Part shown: one piece after another, positions 1-12,400 of the stretch | Layout of the letters: the number at the start of each line of letters is the position of its first letter | Position numbering within the stretch: the first letter of the stretch is position 1 | Origin: Roseateles amylovorans | Lineage (GTDB): Bacteria; Pseudomonadota; Gammaproteobacteria; Burkholderiales; Burkholderiaceae_C | Length of the DNA: 64,000 nucleotides | Direction: 5' to 3' | Assembly: GCF_025398155.2 (NCBI RefSeq) | Contig: NZ_CP104562.2 | Location: forward strand, 5,022,001 to 5,086,000 | Program-made: the position numbers and the translations under genes | The notes under the pieces: generated by a model | Database searches by the model: none | The model's input: the letters and a program-made list of their open reading frames with translations, nothing else | What the model was told of the DNA's origin: nothing

Positions 1-184
1 CTTTGATTGACGCCGACGTCGTCCACCCTTTGCCTCGGCCAGCCATGCTGGCGGCGACAGATGTCAGCGTCACGTCCCGATACATAGACGGCGCACGAAG
101 GGAGAAACCACGCGAAGTCACGAAAACTTCATAAAAATCTTCGGACGCAGGTGCCGCACCGCACCGCACTGCCCCACCAGCTCC

Positions 185-226
185 GCTCAGCTCAGCTCAG
201 CTCAGCTCAGCTCAGCTCAGCTCAGC
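185..226. repeat. Pentanucleotide GCTCA tandem repeat
   Basis: Eight perfect head-to-tail copies of GCTCA followed by GC. It lies about 80 bases beyond the terminator of the giant exoprotein gene. No gene is supportable in positions 1-303, so the repeat is intergenic here, but it could belong to the end or promoter of a gene outside the window. The period is not a multiple of three, so copy number would shift a frame if it were translated. Confidence 0.9.
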
Positions 227-303
227 GCCGCGCCAGCCCGACCCAGCGCGCCGCGCCTGCACATGAACCGCCAGGACCGCGCTGAACCCGCGCTGAAAAG
301 GAG

Positions 304-336
304 AAGGCCCCCGCCGAACCTTCCGGCAGGGGCCTT
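304..336 (-). terminator. Rho-independent terminator of the exoprotein gene
   Basis: GC-rich stem (AAGGCCCC and GCCG pairing with CGGC and GGGGCCTT, one mismatch) around a six-base loop, followed on the minus strand by a T-rich tract (CTCCTTTT). It lies about 65 bases past the stop codon of the filamentous-haemagglutinin-type gene, so no downstream gene such as a TpsB transporter is likely to share that transcript. Confidence 0.8.
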
Positions 337-400
337 CGTGGTGGACGGCAGTCGCCGTCCGATCGATGGGTTCAGCGCCGGCCCGAGGGCTTGTCCGCGG

Positions 401-3400
401 TCACGGCTTGTTGGCCAGGGCGCGCCGCTCGGCCTCCGTCAACTGCGCCATCACGGCCGGATCCAATGCCTTGCCGTGGCCGACGATCTGCACCGGGCTG
501 CTCGGGTCGTAGGGCACCGGCGCGCGACTGGTCGGCGGGCTCGCCGGCATCGACGGTGTCGGCGCGGGGTCATTGCCCAAGCCGAGCACCCGGACGGTGA
601 AGGTCGACGGCTGCTGCTGGCGCACCGCCTCGCGCTCGCGCTGGAGCACCTCCTGCGCGGCAGCCGCGGCGGTGCTGGCCGCCGTGCTGGCGCTGGTCAG
701 GGCATTGACGTTCACCGCCGCCACCGCCGGCAGGCCGGCGGACTCACCCTTCACCTGGATGTTCGCGGCATTCGCCACACGCAGCGCGGCGATGTTGATG
801 TTGCCGGACACGCGAATGCCGGCCTCCCCCGCATCGACGGTGCCCAGGGGCGCAATCAGGTCGATGTCGCCCGCCTTCACCTCGGCCAGCGGGTTCAGCG
901 TGGCGATGCCGGCGCCGGTGCTGGGCACATCCGGCGACAGGCTCACATTGCCGAGCTCGTCGTACACGCGACGCGGCGGCGTGAACACGATCGTGGTCTT
1001 GGCCCCTCGGCCCGCGTTGATGTCCCCGCGCGCCGACCAAGCCAGGATGTCCCCGCCGAAGGTGGTCATCACCCGGCTCTGGCCGAGCAGGATGCTGCCC
1101 AGCGCATAGAGCTGGATGTCGCCGCTGCCGCGGGTGATCAGGCCCGCCGTGGCCGGCGGGGCCGCGCCTTCCACGCCATAGGTCTGGGCACCCGCAGGCG
1201 TCAGCACCTGGATGTCGCCGCCGAGGTCGGTGTGGATGCCGGCACCGCCATACATCAGCAGATTTCCGGTGCCCGCAAGGGTCGGCGATTGCGGATTCTG
1301 GTTGGGGAACATCGCGGCGATGGCATTGCGTCCGCGCAGGTAGCTGCCGGTGCGCGGGCCGCCAATGGCGGTGTACTCCCGACCGCCCTCGCGCAGCTCG
1401 GCAAAGAAGACCTGGCGCGCAAAGAGGCGCTGCTGCTCCGGCGGCAAAGTGCTGAAGAAGCTCATCGCCTCCGCCGCCGTCCCCTTGAAGGCATAGCGAC
1501 CGCTGAGCCAGTCCGCCAGCTCGGCGCCGTAGGTCTTGATCACCTTGCCCGGCTGGTCGGCCAGCGGCGTGCCGGCCACAGCCAGGTTGGCGGGATCCAG
1601 GTACTGGGCCAGCAACCGGCCGTAGTCCGCGCCCTGGCTGCCGACACCCGCCTGCACCACGATGCCGGCACCCGGCCGCGCGTCGCTGGACAGCACCGGT
1701 CCGATGCTGGTGAGGTTGGCCCGGTCGTTCTGGATGAGGTTGCGTCCCGCGGTGATCTCCAGGGTGCCGGGGCCGGCCACGTCGACATTCGCATAGAGGA
1801 TGTCGCGTCCCGCCTGGATCATCGACACGTCGTTCGGGTGGGTGTTGATGATCAGGTTGCCGGAGACCGCCGCCGCGGCGTCGTCACTGGTGAGGCCCGA
1901 GACCAGCGGCACGCTGTCGCCGACGCGGGTGCCGGTGTAGACGATGTCCCGTCCCGCCTTCACCGAGACCGGTCCGGCGGCCACCTGGTCGTGCTGCCCG
2001 GCGCGAAGGCCACTGGTGTAGTTGACGACCGTGCCGGTGCGCAGACCGACGATGTCGCCGGTCACCGCATAGAACCGCGACGGCTGGGCGGCCGTGGCGG
2101 CCACGGCGGCATCGCCGATGGTGTTGGCGCCGAAGGCCAGCAGCGGCTGCAATCCATAGCCGATCAGCGCCCCGTCCGCCTGGCCGTTGGACGCCAGGGC
2201 CGGGCTCGTGCTGGCGCCCATGTCATAGCCGGCGAAGGCCGGATGTTGCACCGTCGCCATGATGGCGCTGTCGGCCCCGGAATTGCTGATCGCCTGACCG
2301 CCGCCGTACAGCGACTGTCCGGCCAGCAGCTCGATGCGGCGCTCGCCCAGCGGCGCGAGCAGCAGGCCGGCGGTGTTCCATTGGGTTGCGCCGCCCGAGG
2401 TGTTGCCGTACGAGGCCGAGCTGCCGTAATAGATGCTGCCGGTGGCCGCCAAAGCGCTCACCTTGCCTGGCAGCAGGAACCAGCCGCCGTTGCTGGTGTA
2501 GTCCCAGTTGCCGTTGGCGGGCTGGGCGCTGGTTTCGCTGGCCCGTGTGTCGAAGGCCAGTTGGCCGCCGGCGGAGACCAGTTGCAAGGCGGTGCGGTCG
2601 GTCCACAGCGTGAACCAGCTCGTGCCCATCTGACCGTTGCCGGCAGCCGAGGTGAAGGCCGTGCCGTTGGGCGTGATCACCAGCCCGGGATCGCCGGTGC
2701 CGCCCAGCACCAAGTCGCCGCGGCTGGTGATCGATGCGCTGGCATCGCCCTGCATCAGCATCAGGCCGCCGGTGGCCCGCGACGCGGTGGCGACCGTCGG
2801 ATCCGCCGCCCGCAGTTCCTTGGCATCCTGGACCGCGCCGTAGAACAGCTCGACCGTGCCGATCTGCCCCGCTGTCAGGTTGATCGCGCCACGCAGGTTG
2901 ACCGCGCTGCCATACAGCTCGTGGGTCTGGGCCACGCCTGCGCCACCGCCGCTCAGACGCGCGTCCAGATGGCTGTTCCAGCCGCCGCCGAGGCGCACAT
3001 CCAGATCGCCTCCCCCGGTCAGGACCACGCGGCCGTCGTCCAGCACACGGCCGGTGCTGCCGATGGCCAGGGTCACGCCCTCGCTCCGCGCCGCCGTGCT
3101 GCCGCTGTTGTTGAGCGTGGCCGCGGCCGTCGTCTTCAACGCGACCACGCCCGCATCACCCTCCACGCGGATGGCCGCATTGCCGCCGCCGAGGGTACCC
3201 AGTCCGGTGAAGCCCACCACCGTCGGCCAGTAGGCGACGCCGTTGTTCTCACGGGAGGCATAGCTGCCGAAGTTGATCCACCAGGCCGTCGGCACCGGGT
3301 CCACGCCGGCCGTATCTCCAGTGCCCTGGCGCCACAGCCAGTTGCCGACGCTGGCGCTGGCCCAGCCGGTTTCGCCGCTGGAGCTCCAGGCGTCGCCCGT

Positions 3401-6400
3401 CAGGTTGCCGCCGACGTCGACCCAGAGGTTGCCGCCGCCGTTCGGATACCAGGCCTTGTAGAGGCTGTCGGCGCCGCTGACGAGCGCTTCATAGCGGCTC
3501 GACAAGCCCTGGGCCGCATTGCCCAGCACCGAGCTGCCGCCGGCAACCAGACCGCGACCCTGGTTGTACGCCGCATCGAGTCCGGCGCTGCCCAGGCTGG
3601 TGGCGGTGCCGGCGGTGTAGACGCCGTAGGCCGACCGCATCGAGAAGTTGCCGCCAGCGATCAGCGACAAATCGCCGGTACCGGTGCGCACCACGCTGAA
3701 AGTGGGCGACTTCGCCGCCACGGTGGACGGAAGGTTCAGCGTCGCGCCGTTGCCCGAAGCCAGAGTCCAGAAGTCGGCCGGCATGCCGAAGTCGTCCCAC
3801 GAGAAGGCGCCGTAGAGCGTGACCAGCTCGGACTCGGTCTTGCCGACCAGTTCGCGCGGATCGTTGATGCCGGGCGGCAGGCCGCCGGCCACGTTGACCA
3901 CCGCGTCCACGCCCTGCAGGGTCAGGCCCTTGAGGATATTGCCGCCGCTGGGGCTCCAGAAGTCCAGCGGCAGGCCGAAGTCGCCCCATTCGAAGGCGCC
4001 GTACAGCGACACGATCTCCGCTTCGGTCTTGCCCAGCAGCTCATGCGGATCGTTGATGCCCGGCGGCAGGCCGCCTGCGGCATTGATGATCTCGTTGACG
4101 CCGCCCCAGTTCAGGCCAGCGATGACACCGCCCGCCGTGACCTGCACGCCGTAATGGGTGTCGGCCAGCGTCAGATGACCGCGGCCCTGCGTGTTGCGCA
4201 GCCGCGCGTCGGCCGCCTCCAGGTCGGCGCCGGCCACCAGCCGCAGGCTCCACGACGGCGAGCCCTCCGGCAGCATCTGGGCCACCGCCCAGTTGCGCCC
4301 TTGACGACCGCTGCCGTCCGCATGGCGCAGATGGATGAAGGCGGCATCGTCCGGCAAGGCGACGTTCGTGCCGGCGGCGATCACGGCGCCGACCGGCAGT
4401 GCGAGCGAACCGGACTGCACCATCGCCACCGGCAAGGCCGTGCCCTTGGGCCACACCAGCCGGGCCAGCGTCACCGTCACCGGCAGCCGGGTGCCGGCCA
4501 TCAGTTGCGCACCCGCAGGCAATGCCGCCCCGTTCGCGCCGACGATCGATCCAGCGGCCAACAGCACCGTGCCGTCGGCCGCGCGCACATCCGCCGCCAG
4601 CACCGTGCCGGCCGGCAGGGTGAGCGCGCGGTCGAGCGTGACGGTGGACGGCAGCAGCGTGCTCGCCGGCAGCGTCACGTCCTTGGCGGTGATCGCGTAG
4701 TTGAGCGTCTTGCCGGCCGGATAGGTCGTCCCCTCGGCCAGCGTCACGCCGGCGGCTGGCACCACCACATCACCGCCGAAGCGTTGCACGCCCTGGGTCA
4801 GGATCCAGCCCTGGTCGTCCGGCGTCTCGGGTGGGGGCGCGAAGCCGTCGTTGATGCTGCCGTAGATCGACAGGTCGCCACCAGCGCGCAGGGTCAGCAT
4901 GCCGACCTCACCCGAACCGTAGACGGCGGTTTTCGGGGTGTTGGGATTCAGGCCGCTGTAGCGCTGGCCGGAGAGGTCCAGGTCGCCGCGCACGATGAGG
5001 TCACCGTCCGGCGTGGCACTGGCCACCTCCACCGCCGGACGCAGATGCAGCGCATTGCGGTAGTCGGCGGTATTGAGCCCGCCCAGCCGGGTGCCCAGCA
5101 ACGCGGTGTTGGCGAGTGCGCCGTCGATGAACTGCGCCGATTCGGCATGCTTGCCGTCCAGGTAGGCCTGGTCGATGACCTGATAGGGGCGACCACTGGC
5201 CGCTGGATCGGTGCCGAAAGGCGCATCCTGATAGACCTGCTTGCCGTACACGGCGATGGACCGCGCGCCCTGAATCGTCACATTGCCGCGCGCATCGATG
5301 GCGATGTCACCGTAGGTGGCTGCATCGGCATCGGTGATGCGGCCGGTGCTGCCCACGCGGGGTGCGTACAGGTCCAGCGTGCCGCGATCGCGTCCGTCAC
5401 CGCCGGTGCTGGCGGTGCCGTGCCGCAGGTCGATGCGTGCGCCGCTGCCGATCGCCAGCATGCCGGTGCCCGAATCCAGTTCCACCGTCGCCCGGTTGGG
5501 GCTGTCGATGATCTGGCCGTCGCTGTCCACACGCAGCACCGTGCCATGCGCATCCAGCACGGCAGTGCCGGCCAGCGTCAGGCCGCGCGCGGCCGCCAGG
5601 CGGATGCTGCCCACCTGCTCGCCGCTGGCGTCGATGGTGCCGGAGACAGTCAGCTGTCCGCGGTCCAGCGAGACCGATACCTCGTGCGCACGCAACTCGC
5701 TGCCGATGGTGAGGTCGCCTTGCTTGAGCTGGAAGCTTCGGCTGCCGGTGACACCGCCCTCGTTGAGCCGGCTGTTGAAGGCGGCGAATTCACCGGTCAG
5801 ATCGTCACCGGTGCCCAGATGCTGGGCGCGGATGTTCACACCGCCGGCGCGGTAGGGCACCAGCGTGCCGCCGGCGTCATCGTGCCCGCTGGCACTGCCG
5901 AGCACCTTGCCCTGCAAGACGACCCGGCCCGCCTCTTCGTCCAGCGCAATGACGCTCAGCAGACCGGCGTGGTTGTTCTTCGCCGAGAGATCGATGCGGG
6001 ACCCCGCGGACTGTGTGACGTTGCCTGTGGCGCTCTGCAGCGTGGCATCGCCACCCCACGAATAGCGGCTGATGTCATGCAGCTTGATCTCGCGACCGGC
6101 CAGATCCAATTGCGCCTGATCGCCCAGAAGCACGTCGCCATCGGCCTTCACGGTGAGCTTGCCGCTGGGCAGCACCACGGCGGTATCCAGGCGCACCGTC
6201 TGGCCGGTGAGGCTCAGTTCGGCGCCGGTCTCCACCGTGGGCGTCACCGCGGCGGTGCTGCCGCCCGTCGGCGCGACCACGGCCAGCGAGCCGCCCGCCG
6301 TGATGCGGTTGACCGAGCCGCCCGCGCCGGTCATCAGCGGGGTGCTGAGGACCAGGTTGCCGCCCTGGAACTGCGGGCCGTCGCTGCCGGCGACCATGGA

Positions 6401-9400
6401 TTCGGCCACCGTCAGCGAGCCCTTGTGGTTGGCGGTGATCCGCTCGCTGGCGCTCATCCGCACATCGCCGAAACCGAGGATGGTGCGGCCGACATCCTGC
6501 ACACCGGTCGGCTGCGCCGTGGCGTCCATGCCGAACTCGATCAGATTGGCGGTCACCTGCAATTGACCGGTGCCCGTGCCCCGGCCGCCGGTCACCGGCG
6601 CCGGCGCACCGCCGGCCAGACCGGCCCAGGTCAGCTTGCCGGTGGTGATGCGGGCCACATCGTCCGCATCGCCCCATCCATACAGGGCCGGTGTGGACAG
6701 CACCAGGTTCAGCGCGGCCTTGCCGGTCGCGGGATCGGTGGTGTCCAGGGTCACATCGCCGAAGAAGTTGATGGACTCACCCGCCGTCAGCACCAGGCGT
6801 TGCAGCGCCGGTGCGCCGTAGGCGGTGTCGCCCTTCATCAGGCGGTCCAGCACCGTTTGATTCAGGGTGAGACCCGGCGTCAACGCACCGCGCGCCTGCG
6901 CGGCGGCCAGTTCCTCGGCACTGCCGGCATTGACCGCGCCCACGGCGAGCACCAGGTCCCGCGCCCCGAAGCGCACGTTGTCCTTCATGTCCACGCTGCG
7001 GCGGGTGGCCGCCACCAGGGTGCCCTCGGCATACAGCTCGGCCGGATCGTCGCAGCGGGCGCCGCAACTGCCGATGCGGATCGTGCCGCCGCCCTCGTTG
7101 GACGAGGTGCCCACCTGCGGCGCCAGCAGGTTGAGCGTGCCATTGGACGCCCCCACCAAGGCGACCGCGCCGAGGCGGTAGACATAGCCGTCGGTCGAGT
7201 CGAACGCCGCCTTGCCGGCGCCGATGGTGCGGATGCCGGCGCCGGCCTCGATGTCGATGCCGCCCGTCGGGCTGTTGGCGACCAGCAGCACCTCGGGCGC
7301 GCGCAGCACCGCGCCATCGCGCAGCGCGATGCGGCCCACCGTGCCGGCCACATCCACATAGTTGCTCTGGTCCGAGCCGTTGACCTGCACGCCGTGGGTG
7401 GACGAGAAGGTGCCGCCGACCAGCAACCGCGCCGCGCCCAGCGCGTTCAGATCACCCGCTTGAATCGACAGGCCCTCGAATCCGGCGGTGGGACGGCTGC
7501 CGTCCCCGCGCACCTCGATCGCCCCGCTCCAGGAGAACAGGCCGGTGGCCGAAAGGGTGGCCGTGCCGCCATGGCCGCCCTTGGCCGGTGTGAAATCGGC
7601 TTGTCCGTCGAAGCTGAAATGGCTGTCCGCCGACGACGGCAGCGAGATGTTCAGCGTCTTCGCATCGGCCGGCAGCATCGCGCGAACCGTGCCCGACAGG
7701 CTGGCCTGCTGCAGGACGAAGTCGGCATAGCGGGTCTCGTTGTATTCCGAGTAGCGGCGCAGCACATCGGCCGGCGTCACGATGACCTGGCTGGACAAGC
7801 TGTCGCGCTGATTGGTGTGCGCGGTGCCCAGGGTGCCCGCCACCTTGTAGGAGCCGTTGCGCATGGCAATGGCGCCGTCGGCGCTGCGACCGGTCGGATC
7901 GCTGCTGATCTCGACCCGGAAGGCGCCCGGCAGCAGGGCGTAGTGGGACGGCAGCAGGGTGTAGGTGCCGGCGGCCAATCCCGGCACGTCGTTGGCGCCG
8001 ATGGTGACCTGACGGCCCACCGCCGGGGCCACCGCACCGCCGCTGTCGAGCGGCGCATAGGCCGAGCGGTAGCCCGGCACGATGGCATAGACCGGATGGC
8101 TCGCCAGATCGGGCAGCACGAAGCCGTCCTTGCCGGTCTGCACCAGCGGGTTCATCCGCGCATCGGTCGATCCGCCCCGTCCCGAGACAAAGCCTGCGCC
8201 GCGCAGATCGCCACCGCCGGACAGGTCCAGCACTGCCCCGCGATCGACATCGATGCCGGCGCCCGACAGCGTGATGTTGCCGTTGGCGCCCACGCCCTTG
8301 AGGCCCACCGGGCGGCCGTCCTGGGCATAGGTCACGCCGTCGGAAGTGCCGCCATACGGCATCACGAGGCCCGCCGCGCTGACCGAGGTGAGGCTGTTCG
8401 CACCGAGTTGCACCGTCAAGGCCGACCCGCTGGACGCGTCCGAGGTGCCCAGGGTGATGTTGCCCAGCGGCGCGCGCACCACGCCGTTCTGTTCCACATG
8501 CGCGGCGCTCAGCTGCAGATTGCCGAAGACCGAATACGGCAGGGCCGGATCGGCGCCCTGCGGGTCGGCCCGCTCGATGACCAGACGGCTGTCGGGATCG
8601 AAGGCGAAGTCGGTCAGGCGGCCCGCCCGCACCCGCGCAGAGACGCCGGTGCCGGGATAGACCTGTGCCGCCTGCAGCAGGATGCTGCCGGTGGCATTCA
8701 GCTCATTGCCGGTGAAGCCGGACGGCAGGCTCTCACCGGCGGCAAAGCGCAGGTCGCCGTCGCTGAGCAGGTTGAGTTGCCGGAATCCCGCCCGATCCTC
8801 CTGGGTGAAGGCCACGGTCCGGTTCAGGCCGGAGGTCACCACGCCCTGCACATCGATCAGTTGCCCGCGCACGGTCAGCGTGCCGTTGGACGGCTGGGTG
8901 CTCACGCCCCCCTGATAGGACGGCCGCACATGGAGATCGGAATAGGTGATGTTGTCGACGATGCCGCCCAGCACCACATGCGGTGCATTCAGGCGCACCT
9001 CGGCGGTCGGCGACGCCCCCCGCTCGGCCGCGATGGCTCCGGCGTACAGACGCAATTCGCGGTCCAGGGAGAGATCGACATTGCCGGCCAGGCTCAGCAG
9101 GCCGTTGCTGTACAGGGCGAGCGAGGAGAAGCCGCCCTCGCGGACCTGATCGACACCCAGGGCCGCCTGGCCATAGCGCAGCGCGCTGCCGGCGGCCCCC
9201 GCCACATGCTGCTGGCGGAGCGTCAGCTCCCTCAGCGCGAGCACCTCGGCCTCCGCGCCGGTCGCCACCTGGGGCGCCTCCAGCGCCACGGTGAGCTGGC
9301 CGCCGGAAGCGCCCGCGCCGCCGGCCTGGGCGCGGAGGGTGCCGTCCAGCACCAGCCCATTGGCGGAGCTCAACTGAATGTCCCCTCCATGGCTCGCCAC

Positions 9401-12400
9401 GGTCCGCAGTCCCTGCCCGGGGAGGTCCAGCGACACCGAACCGCCCGACGCATCCAGCACCGCGCCTTCATGCACGACCACGAACGCATCCGAGGTCAAG
9501 GCGCGCGCGCCCGAGTCCTTCAATGTGCCGCCGACGACGATGCGGCCGCCGTCGGTCACCAAGCCATAACGCCGACCCAGTGCATCCACCGCCACGGACG
9601 ACGCAGCGGAGGCATCCAGCACCGCCTGCGCGCCCAGTTCGATGGCCCGATCGCTGGCCCAGCCGTCGGCCACCAGGCCGCCGTGATCCAGGTCCCGCTG
9701 GCTGATGACGGACTGCGGTCCCAGCAAGGCGATCTCGCCCCCCTTGGCCTCCAGCAGCCCGTCCACCTTGAGCGATCCGCGGCTGGACAACACGATCGAC
9801 TGTCCGGGATCCACCCGGATCCGGGCGCCCTCGCCCATCGTCAGATCGCCGGCATCGCCCACCGTGGCCTGCAGCGTCGGCCGCCCAGCCGACAGGGTCA
9901 GGCTGGCGCCGGTGCGTGGCGTCAACACGCCAGTGCTGGCGTTCTCCTGGTAGAGCGCGGGCCGGAAAGGCGTGAAGGCCGCCGCCAGGTCGGGCTCGCT
10001 CAGCGGCATCGGCGCCACGCCGCGCAACACCGGCACGGAGACGTCCAGGGCCACGCCGTCGGGCACCGCCACACCGAGATGGCCGCGCACGTCGTATTGC
10101 GAGAAACCACTCTGGAACAGCTCGGTGCTCAAGGTGGTCGTCGGCGCCACGGCCACGTCTGTCGGCAGCACCACGCCCGCGGCCAGGCGCGTGCCGGCCG
10201 CCAGTTGCAGCGTCAGATCGAACGGCGCGCGCTCGCCGGCCCGGAAGCGGACCACCCGATCGGGGATCGGCACGCCCTGCGGGAAGACGTCGGCGGGCAC
10301 CACGAACTTGGCATACGAGGCCACGCTCTGCGGGTCGCTGATGAAGCTCACCACGCTGCCCTTGGGGATGAACGGGATGAACTCCTTCGGCAGGAACAGG
10401 CCCTTGTCGACCAGGAACCCGCCGTCGGTGCGCTGCGCAAAATTGCCGTTGACGCGAATGGTGTAGCTGCCGACCGGGGGCAGCCAATCGGCCTGGGTTA
10501 CCAAGTTCACGCCGGTCTTGAAGCCGGTGGCGCCGACCAAGTCACCCGGATTGACGTGCGAGACGATGTACTGGTAGTTGACCGGCAGCACGCCGCCGGC
10601 AGGCACCTTGATCTCCTGCGGGTTCAGCAGGACCAGATCGACCAGCGACGAGGCGCCGGCCTTCAGCACGCCGTCCACCTGCTGCATCTGTCCGCCGATG
10701 ACGATGCCGCTCGCCGACTCGATCGACAGCGTGCCGCCGCCGTTGACGCCGTGGCCGTGGATGTCACCGTCCAGGATCAGCGACGCCGGGGCGTTCGAGC
10801 CGCCCGCCGCCAGCGCCAGACCGGCGCCCAATTGCACCGAGCCGCCTTTGCCGCCGGTCACGCTGCCGTCCGCCTCCACCATCGCGCCCGAGGACACATC
10901 GATGAGCGCGCCCTTGGCCAGGCTCACGCTGTCGGTCGACCGAATGCTGACGCTGCCGCCGTCGAGATGGGCCTGAAGCGCGGGGTTGCCATCAGTCGCC
11001 CGCAGATCGGTGAAGCGTCCGCTGGCATCCAGCGTCACGCCGGTGTGCACGGTGACGCCGCCGACCGCGTTGCCCGGCACGGCGAGGGCGCCATCCTGAA
11101 CCGGATTGCCGGTGACCTGCTGCGGCTGTCGCAGCACATTGCCGATGCGGATCGTGCCGCTGTGCGCGGTCAGGTCGGCCGCGACATTCACCTGCGGCGC
11201 GTACAGGGTGATGTCGCCGCCATCGGTCACGGCCAGATCGGCCTGCACCTCTATGCCACGGCTCGCCGCCAGGCGCACTGCACCGAGACCCGTGTCGCTC
11301 AGGCGTGCGGCGTCCAGCGTGATCACGCCCTGACGGTCGGCGGCGACGGCGTCGCCCAACTGAATCTCACCCGCCGTGGCCGGCACGCCGTCCTTCAACG
11401 ACACGCGGTCGGCCACCGCCGACAGCTGGTGGCGAAGCATGACGCTGGTGGTGTCATAGACCGGCCGGTACTGCCCGACGATCAGTTGGGGACCGCGCGC
11501 TGCGGCCGTCTGCGACTGGTGGTAGCCGTCGAGGTCGGCCTGCGGCGCCTTGAGCTGCTGCGGGCTGTTGTAGGTGTCGCCCCGCAGGGTGCCCTCCAGC
11601 ACCGCGCTGCGGGTGGCCACCACCAGCTTGCCGGCATCGCGACCGACGGTGTAGCCGTTCTCCAGCCGCTGTTGCGGCGCGATCAGCGGGTTGTAGTAGG
11701 CCTCGGTCCCATCGGTGCCCCAGCGGACATGCTCGCCCGAGAAGCCCCGGTACAGCCCCGCATAGAGCAGGTCGCCGGGTGCGCTGGACACTTCATGCAG
11801 CCGGCCGTCGCGGCCCTTGATCCAGCTCTGCCGGAGGACGCCGGCCGCCACGTCCAGCGTGCCGCCTGAAAGGTTGATGCCCGACCCGGCACGGGTGACC
11901 AGATCGCCGCCGGTGACGGTGACGGTGCCGCCCTGGGCCATCCACTCGCCCACCGAATGGTGGCTGGTGGCCACATAGCCGGAGACTTCCAGCAAGCCGC
12001 CCTCGGTGTACCAACGGTCGGTCGCATAGCCGTTGGTGCCGGCCGGCACGAAGACCAGCTTGCGCCGATCGACCCAGAGGTCCAGGCTGTTGAGCGACTC
12101 GTCGTCGCGGTTGGTCGGGGCGTCCCGTTGCTCATTGCCCTGGGCATTGATGAGCAGGTTGTTGCTCTCCATCGCCACCTTGACGCCGACCGCGCCGGAC
12201 ACGTCCAGCGCCGCGCCCTTGTCGACCAGGGTGCGCTTCACCGCGGTGACGGCCATCTCGCCGCCGGTGGCCAGCGTCATCGAGCCGCCCTGGAAGTCCA
12301 CCGTGTTGCCGCTGACGATCTCCACGCGTGAGAGGTCGCGCCGATCCACCACGGTGCTGAGGTTGTCGAACACGCCGCTGGCGTTGTTGCCGACCGCCCC

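Noticed and set aside
263..11869. Giant plus-strand open frame of 3868 codons opposite the exoprotein gene
   Set aside because: It encodes Arg/His/Gln/Ala-rich sequence with no domain. It is an effect of high GC and codon bias in the real minus-strand gene, which has a signal peptide, TPS domain and DUF3739.
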